From: Planctomycetota bacterium
GTDB lineage: Bacteria > Planctomycetota > Phycisphaerae > Phycisphaerales > Zrk34
DNA: 64,000 nucleotides
NCBI GenBank assembly: GCA_016125255.1
Contig: WGMD01000020.1
Coordinates: forward strand, 96,169 to 160,168
Direction of reading: 5' to 3'
Every line of letters begins with the position of its first letter. Position 1 is the first letter of the stretch. Under the pieces are notes generated by a model, which ran no database searches, was not told the origin of the DNA, and saw only the letters and a list, made by a program, of their open reading frames with translations. Below, in pieces: positions 57,860 to 64,000 of this stretch. A program made the translations under genes and the position numbers.

Positions 57860-59551
57860 ATGGATGTTGGCAAATCGTTGTACATCGGGGCCAGGGGTAC
57901 GGTGAACATCCTCGGCGGAACGCTCCGTCTCACCGGGGACACGCCGTTTGTCTTAAGAGTCGGCGGCCAGCTTGAGTTCAACACGGGTACCATCGCGTAT
58001 GACGGCGACCTGAACTTCGGCTCGCTTGCATACGGCAAGCTACTGACGCTGTTCCCCACGCGCACAATACCGACTTACCAGGGCTTTGAAGTCGCCGGTG
58101 CCTTCACGCTCGGCGAAGTCATCACCGTCGACGGCGGCACGCTGAGCTTCGGCTCGCTCCTGAACGCCGGCTATCTCGATTTTCAGAAGGGCACGATCAA
58201 CGTGCTCTCCGCCGATGTGAACATCGGGTCCTCCGGCTTGTTCGGCCCGTCCGTCGTTCTCGACGCCACGAAAACCATCAACGTCTCCAACAATGTCACG
58301 CTCAATTCCATCGGCACCGTCGATCTCAAAGGCGGCATCTTCAGCGGCGGGGTGATCGACAATCAGGGGCTCATTCTTCTGGAAAGCCCGCTGGGCGGAT
58401 TGGCCGGCGGAACGCTTTCCAACAGCGGGCTCGTCACAGGTTCGGGACGCATCGACAATGCCCTGGCGAATCAAGCGAGCGGACAGGTGCGCGTCCTCGC
58501 CGGGCAGGACCTGCGTTTCACCGGCAGCGCGCCGCATGATAACGCCGGCCTGATCGAGTCCGTCGCCGGCGTCATGGAGTTTACGGATCATCTGACCAAT
58601 GAAGCGGTGGGCCGCATCACCGGACGTGATGCGCTTTATGTCTTTACCGGCGGGCTGAACGACCTCGGTCAGCTTAATTTCACCGGCGGAACCAATGATG
58701 TGTACGGCGATGTCGATGTCGCAGGCGGCGGTCGCATCACGACCTCCGGCCCGACCGGCACGACCAGCAATTTCTTCGGTAATGTGCATCACAACGGCCA
58801 GCGCATTCAGACTGCGGCGGGGAACATGAGCGTGTTCTTCGGCGATGTCACAGGGGCCGGGGCGTTCACCGGCACGGGTACGGTGCGCTTCGAGGGAACC
58901 TACTCGCCCGGCAACAGCCCGGCGGTGGTGAGCTTCGGCGGCGACATGCAGATGGGCGATGCGTCCGAGTTGAAAATGGATCTGGCCGGCAGCCCCAACA
59001 AGCCCGGGCTCAGCCCCACGAGCGATGAACTGATCATCACCGACGACGTCGCGCTCGATGGCAAACTCAAGTTGAATCTCGCCCCTGATTTCGCCCCGAT
59101 CGCCGGACAGATTTTTCCGCTGCTGGCATTCGGCGGCGATCGCACCGGCCGCTTCGATGACATCGACGGCCAGGGTTTGCTCGGCCAGGTCGCTCTGCTG
59201 GTGCTTTACGATGACGATCCGGGCGGCATCGACAACGAAGTGATCGCCCGCGCGACGATGCTCGGTGACGCCGATGTCAGCGGCCGCGTCGATATCAGCG
59301 ATCTGGTGATCCTCGCCAAGAACTTCGGGGCGGCAGGACAGATGGACTGGTTCGATGGCGACTTCAATTTCGATGGCAAAGTGGACATCAGCGACCTGGT
59401 GCTGCTGGGCAAATACTTTGATCTGAGCGACCCGGCGGCGACCCCGATTGTCACAGCGCTTCGGGCTGTGCCGGAACCGGGGATGTGCGTGTTTTGGATG
59501 GGGATGTTTGCGGGAATGGGCGGATTTTTAGGGAAAAAGCGGGGGAGTTGA
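57860..59551 (+). pseudogene. C-terminal part of the interrupted third giant protein (dockerin-like module, PEP-CTERM tail)
   Basis: Same frame as the part ending at 57823, with only one stop codon between. Open sequence resumes at 57824 and the first ATG is 57860. It carries more beta-repeat sequence, then the module shared by all three giants (FPLLAFGGDRTGRF, LLVLYDDDPGG), a dockerin-like pair (GDADVSGRVDISDLV, GDFNFDGKVDISDLV) and the tail VPEPGMCVFWMGMFAGMGG plus KKRGS. It has no signal peptide, so made alone it would stay in the cytosol. AAGG at 57849-57852 could allow restart, but a point mutation, a sequencing error or readthrough are simpler explanations. Codon quality does not drop after the stop, so the break is recent or not real. 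Confidence 0.75.
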
Positions 59552-59669
59552 CGTTATGAAAACCGGTTGCTAAAGTATGCCTGTACGTGCTGATTGGGCA
59601 ACTGATCAGGGTGGGACCTCGCTCCCCGCGAGGGTCGAATATATTTTCGACTAACACCGCGAACACGAC
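59552..59669. other. Spacer between the giant protein gene and the rRNA promoter
   Basis: 118 bases without a gene. CGCTCCCCGCGAGG (about 59620-59633) is a weak GC hairpin that may end the giant-gene transcript. An AT-rich ATATATTTTCG lies about 25 bases before the rRNA -35 box. Confidence 0.4.
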
Positions 59670-59697
59670 TTGACACCGGCCGCGAGGTGGCTAATAT
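59670..59697 (+). promoter_or_regulatory. Strong sigma-70 promoter of the 16S rRNA gene
   Basis: TTGACA (59670-59675, consensus), 16-base spacer, TAATAT (59692-59697). Transcription should start near 59704, about 390 bases before mature 16S. Confidence 0.75.
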
Positions 59698-59703
59698 CTC
59701 CGG

Positions 59704-60091
59704 TCGCTTAACCGCCCCTGAATAAAGGGCGGGCCCTGAAAAGGGTGTTGGTCTTTGACAAGTGAACAGTTGAGACGCCGCGAGGATGTGGCGATTCGGC
59801 AGGCAAACACAATAGCTTGTCGAGTCGGATCCCCTCTGTCGAATAACAGCCGACAGAGTGGCTCAAACATCCTTGTGACGCCTGTGAATTCCAATGATTG
59901 TCACGAAAGTGACACGCAAGAAGAATATCCAGCGAATGGATGTTTGAGCCTTACCTGCCGTCTTAGCCGACGGCAGGGTGGTGGGACTCGAAAGAGTCTC
60001 TTCCACGACCGGTCGATCCTATGATCGATCAAACCGGATCTAAACCTTCTTTCGAAGTGACGCCCGAACCGTCGGGCTAGCAACGATAAAC
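59704..60091 (+). ncRNA. Structured 16S rRNA leader (pre-rRNA 5' region)
   Basis: About 390 bases between promoter and mature 16S with at least six hairpins: 59834-59841/59851-59858 (8 bp); a long-range perfect 13-bp stem 59860-59872/59938-59950; 59899-59904/59909-59914 with a GAAA tetraloop; 59954-59962/59969-59977 (9 bp); 59985-59989/59994-59998 with a GAAA tetraloop; 60062-60067/60072-60077. The stretch 60032-60052 can pair with 61602-61623 beyond the 3' end of 16S, forming the processing stem. No gene is seen in it. Confidence 0.65.
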
Positions 60092-61602
<1,511 letters not shown>

Positions 61603-61705
61603 AAGGAAGAATCTAGACCGGTTGGACGCCATTCCAACCGTGTTTATCGTGTCACCACTCTCGTCGGCATACAATCTTACGCTGCTCAATTGTCAATTAC
61701 CCCAA

Positions 61706-61737
61706 CCCCCGTTCGGGAAACCGGGCGGGGGTTTTTT
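61706..61737 (+). terminator. Intrinsic terminator of the 16S transcript
   Basis: CCCCCG (61706-61711) pairs with CGGGGG (61726-61731). Inside, CGG-GAAA-CCG (61714-61723) continues the stem across two G-T pairs. TTTTTT follows at 61732-61737. Confidence 0.85.
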
Positions 61738-61829
61738 CATATCATCTTCTCGGCTCATCCAGATTTTCTTTCGCCCGTCATCCAGCCTCTGATAGAGTTT
61801 CTGGCATCCTGCCCTCCGCCGAGACTGTC

Positions 61830-62279
61830 ATGCGTGCCTTTCTCGTACTCGCCCTCTTTTCACCACTCGCACTTGCCGTCCCAGTGACCAAGGAAAAGGA
61901 CACCCCGAAGGACGAAATTGCGATCCTCGGAATCTGGCAGATCGAACAGTTCGACGCCGGCGGGGAGAAAGTTCCGCCCGAGGTGAACCAGATCCAATTT
62001 GTGTTCGCGAAAGAGGGGAAGTTCTCTCTGACGAACGGACCGAGGGATCGCGGTGCTGGCACGTTCAAACTCGATCCGAGTGCCAAGGTGAAAACCCTCG
62101 ATATCACAGTCGACGGCACGACCATGCTCGCCATCTACGAACTTGACGGCGATACGCTGAAATTGTGCATCCCCGACAAACCGAATTCCCCCCGCCCGGA
62201 GGAGTTCAAAGCCGACTCTGGAGCAAGAATCGCCGTCGTCACTTTCAAGCGGGTGAAGGACACGACGAAGGACAAGTAA
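61830..62279 (+). CDS. TIGR03067 family secreted protein, copy 1
   Basis: A 149-residue exported protein with a signal peptide (FLVLALFSPLALAV). Its single domain reads ILGIWQIEQFDAGGEKVPP, FVFAKEGKFSL, GTFKLDPSAKVKTLDI, YELDGDTLKLCI and VVTFKRVKD, which is the planctomycete TIGR03067 pattern, a lipocalin-like small barrel of unknown function. It is the first of three tandem paralogs. The gap to the next is 24 bases. The DNA here looks less GC-rich than left of the 16S gene. Confidence 0.85.
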   Translation: MRAFLVLALFSPLALAVPVTKEKDTPKDEIAILGIWQIEQFDAGGEKVPPEVNQIQFVFAKEGKFSLTNGPRDRGAGTFKLDPSAKVKTLDITVDGTTMLAIYELDGDTLKLCIPDKPNSPRPEEFKADSGARIAVVTFKRVKDTTKDK

Positions 62280-62303
62280 CCTGCCCCAACACTGAGGTCA
62301 CTC

Positions 62304-62768
62304 ATGCGCCTGCCCACGCTGGTCGCTGTCGTTCTGATCCCTGCCGTGCTCGTTGCCGCCCCGATCCCGAAAGACAAAGAGAAAGCCAAGGACGAAGTGC
62401 TCATTCTCGGCATCTGGAAACTCGACAAGTTCGACAACGGTGGTGAACCCGGAGGCCCGCCTCCGGACGAACTCGACAAAATCCGGTTCGTGTTCGAGAA
62501 AGATGGCAAACTGAAACTGACCGGCGGACCGAATGGCGAGTCGATCGAAGGCGAGTACAAACTCGACCCGGCCGCGAAACCGAAAACGATGGACCTCACG
62601 ATCCAAGGGCGAACTGCACCCGGCCTTTACGACCTCGACGGTGACACCCTGAAGGTTTGCATCACAGAAGGGGAAAACGCCACCCGGCCGACCGAGTTAA
62701 AGCCCGACGGGAACCGCACTCCTGTGGTGACCTTCAAGCGGGTCAAAGAAGAGAAGAAGGACAAGTAG
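62304..62768 (+). CDS. TIGR03067 family secreted protein, copy 2
   Basis: A 154-residue paralog of the gene before. Signal peptide LVAVVLIPAVLVAAP is followed by the linker IPKDKEKAKDE, shared in style with copy 3. Domain marks are ILGIWKLDKFDNGGEPGGPP, FVFEKDGKLKL, YDLDGDTLKVCI and VVTFKRVKEEKKDK. The identical ending with copy 3 suggests a recent duplication. The next gene starts 22 bases on, so the three are likely one transcript. Confidence 0.85.
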   Translation: MRLPTLVAVVLIPAVLVAAPIPKDKEKAKDEVLILGIWKLDKFDNGGEPGGPPPDELDKIRFVFEKDGKLKLTGGPNGESIEGEYKLDPAAKPKTMDLTIQGRTAPGLYDLDGDTLKVCITEGENATRPTELKPDGNRTPVVTFKRVKEEKKDK

Positions 62769-62789
62769 CCCCCATTTTCGAGGAATCCC

Positions 62790-63272
62790 ATGCGTCTGCT
62801 AACACTGATCACGGCCGTGCTGATCCCCGCGGCGCTCGTCGCTGCCCCAATTCCGAAGGACAAGGAGAAGCCCAAGGACGCGGAACTGATCCTCGGAACC
62901 TGGAAACCCGAGGCCTTCGATCTGGGGGGTGCGCCGGGCGCCCCTCCCCAGGAAGTGCTTGAGAAGATTCGTTTTATCTTCGAGAAAGATGCCAAGTTCA
63001 AAATCGCAGGCGGACCGGAAGGGGAGGAGTTGGCCGGTACGTTCAAACTGGACGCGGCCGCCAAGCCGAAAACGGTCGACCTGACGATGCAGCGCCCTGG
63101 CAGCGATCAACCCGAGACGATGGTCGGGTTGTACGAACTCGATGGCGACACTCTCAAGTTATGCGTTCCCAACGGACCGGGTGAGGCTCGCCCCACCGAG
63201 TTCAAACCGGACGGCAAGCAATACGCAGTCATCACCTTCAAGCGGGTGAAGGAAGAGAAGAAGGACAAGTAG
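62790..63272 (+). CDS. TIGR03067 family secreted protein, copy 3
   Basis: A 160-residue paralog. Signal peptide LITAVLIPAALVAAP and linker IPKDKEKPKDAE closely follow copy 2. Domain marks are ILGTWKPEAFDLGGAPGAPP, FIFEKDAKFKI, YELDGDTLKLCV and VITFKRVKEEKKDK. It has a slightly longer strand-loop (MQRPGSDQPETMVG) than its relatives. A 130-base gap follows before the cytochrome/DUF1549 gene. Confidence 0.85.
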   Translation: MRLLTLITAVLIPAALVAAPIPKDKEKPKDAELILGTWKPEAFDLGGAPGAPPQEVLEKIRFIFEKDAKFKIAGGPEGEELAGTFKLDAAAKPKTVDLTMQRPGSDQPETMVGLYELDGDTLKLCVPNGPGEARPTEFKPDGKQYAVITFKRVKEEKKDK

Positions 63273-63402
63273 GCGGCATCTCAGATCCCGAACCGTGTCA
63301 TTATCGTGATACGGTTCCTCACCTCCCCTGTTGCTCTACCTGCACTTCTCGGTCACAATAACACTTCTGCTGATCATCGCCTCGCTTGTGGTGTTATTGC
63401 TA

Positions 63403-64000
63403 ATGACTCGCCTCTCCGTACTCGTGCTTTTCGCGGCTCTCTCCAGTCCAGTCAACGCCGCCGAGCCGGTGGTCGACTTCAACCGCGACGTCCGCCCGAT
63501 CCTGTCGAACAACTGCTACGCCTGCCACGGGCCGGACGAGAAGGAACGCAAGGCCCGACTGCGGCTCGACACCTTCGAAGGTGCCCAAATGAAGGGCGCC
63601 TTGGTTCCGGGCGAGCCGGACGAGAGCGAACTCGTCCTACGAGTCGAATCGGGCGATGCCGACGACCTCATGCCCCCGGCGCAATCAGGGAAGAAGCTCT
63701 CCGCGAAGGAGATCGCCACACTCCGGACGTGGGTGCAACAGGGGGGCAAGTACGCTACCCACTGGAGCTACGTCAAACCGACCCGCCCTGCCCCGCCACC
63801 GGTCGCCGACCCGACACGCAACGCGATCGACAATTTCCTCTTCGACCGTCTCTCCAAGGAAGGGCTTAAGCCGTCGCCCGAGGCCGACAAACCGACCCTC
63901 ATCCGCCGGGTGGCACTCGCGCTCACCGGGTTGCCGCCGACCCTCGCCGAGGTCGATCAGTTTCTTGCTGACGACTCCCCCGACGCCTACGAGACGATGG
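63403..64000 (+). CDS. Planctomycete cytochrome c (PSCyt1) / DUF1549 protein, 5' part
   Basis: The first 199 codons of a gene that runs off the window. The signal peptide is LSVLVLFAALSSPVNAAEP. The haem motif is CYACHG in RPILSNNCYACHGPDE, then LMPPAQSGKKLSAKEI, as in PSCyt1 domains. The start of DUF1549 follows (NAIDNFLFDRLSKEGLKPSPEADKPTLIRRVALALTGLPPT). The normal family architecture is PSCyt1-DUF1549-DUF1553, so the rest probably lies beyond the window. It is a different arrangement from the protein at 26967-29450, in which the haem site is replaced by a Cx4CH segment after an Ig-like domain. Confidence 0.88.
   Translation, partial: MTRLSVLVLFAALSSPVNAAEPVVDFNRDVRPILSNNCYACHGPDEKERKARLRLDTFEGAQMKGALVPGEPDESELVLRVESGDADDLMPPAQSGKKLSAKEIATLRTWVQQGGKYATHWSYVKPTRPAPPPVADPTRNAIDNFLFDRLSKEGLKPSPEADKPTLIRRVALALTGLPPTLAEVDQFLADDSPDAYETM

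Noticed and set aside
61603..61829. tRNA-Ile/tRNA-Ala or 23S rRNA after 16S
   Set aside because: The region holds a processing arm and an intrinsic terminator; no tRNA arms or 23S start are seen.

Overview
The window reads as a chromosome segment of a planctomycete, most likely class Phycisphaerae. The pointers are planctomycete cytochrome cassettes (PSCyt1, DUF1549/DUF1553, DUF1501), large secreted proteins ending in a dockerin-like calcium-binding module plus a PEP-CTERM sorting tail, ECF sigma factors beside FecR or membrane partners, DUF1559-like pseudopilins, TIGR03067 proteins, and a 16S rRNA gene standing apart from 23S. DNA is GC-rich up to about 59.5 kb and looks less GC-rich to the right of the 16S gene (judged by eye).

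Layout. 0-2.1 kb: birA (partial), a fused threonylcarbamoyl-AMP synthase / protein-arginine phosphatase, and rpiB. 2.2-8.7 kb: a Cys-rich membrane protein, rlmN, ispH, and divergently the squalene operon hpnC-hpnD-hpnE plus a small membrane protein. 8.9-11.3 kb: M20 dipeptidase, DedA protein, small membrane protein, tRNA-Ser(UGA). 11.5-15.1 kb: ECF sigma factor, FecR-type membrane regulator, PEP-CTERM protein, pseudopilin. 15.2-22.9 kb: tilS-thiS-thiG, a stand-alone LarC C-terminal protein and a coiled-coil membrane protein, M48 protease-dapF, a lipoprotein and a solitary nuoC. 23.2-33.3 kb, minus strand: a four-gene planctomycete cytochrome cassette (DUF1501, PPC-domain protein, DUF1549/1553 protein, haem-WD40-coiled-coil protein). 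33.7-45.3 kb: zinc ribbon, dapA, ECF sigma factor, ferredoxin, GNAT, cupin, argB-argF, an outer-membrane barrel, a CAP protein, a NYN nuclease, purE, and an ECF sigma factor with a membrane partner. 45.7-59.5 kb: three giant secreted repeat proteins in tandem, the third split by an in-frame TAA. 59.6-61.7 kb: 16S rRNA with its own promoter, structured leader, processing stem and terminator. 61.8-64 kb: three tandem TIGR03067 genes and the start of another cytochrome/DUF1549 gene.

The most unusual theme is a dense population of short palindromic repeats of several sequence types. One class is built from 7-base tandem units arranged as inverted repeats. It occurs between genes with at least five unrelated heptamer sequences, and also in frame inside conserved enzyme genes: twice in rlmN and once in hpnE. 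Other classes are GTTTAGCG-headed hairpins that bracket one gene as inverted copies, a 79-80 bp palindrome in two copies, and C/G-run hairpins. The other main points are the giant-protein triad with a shared C-terminal export/anchor module and a recurring LDNTG unit, and the fusion of tRNA t6A synthesis with a predicted arginine phosphatase next to rpiB.
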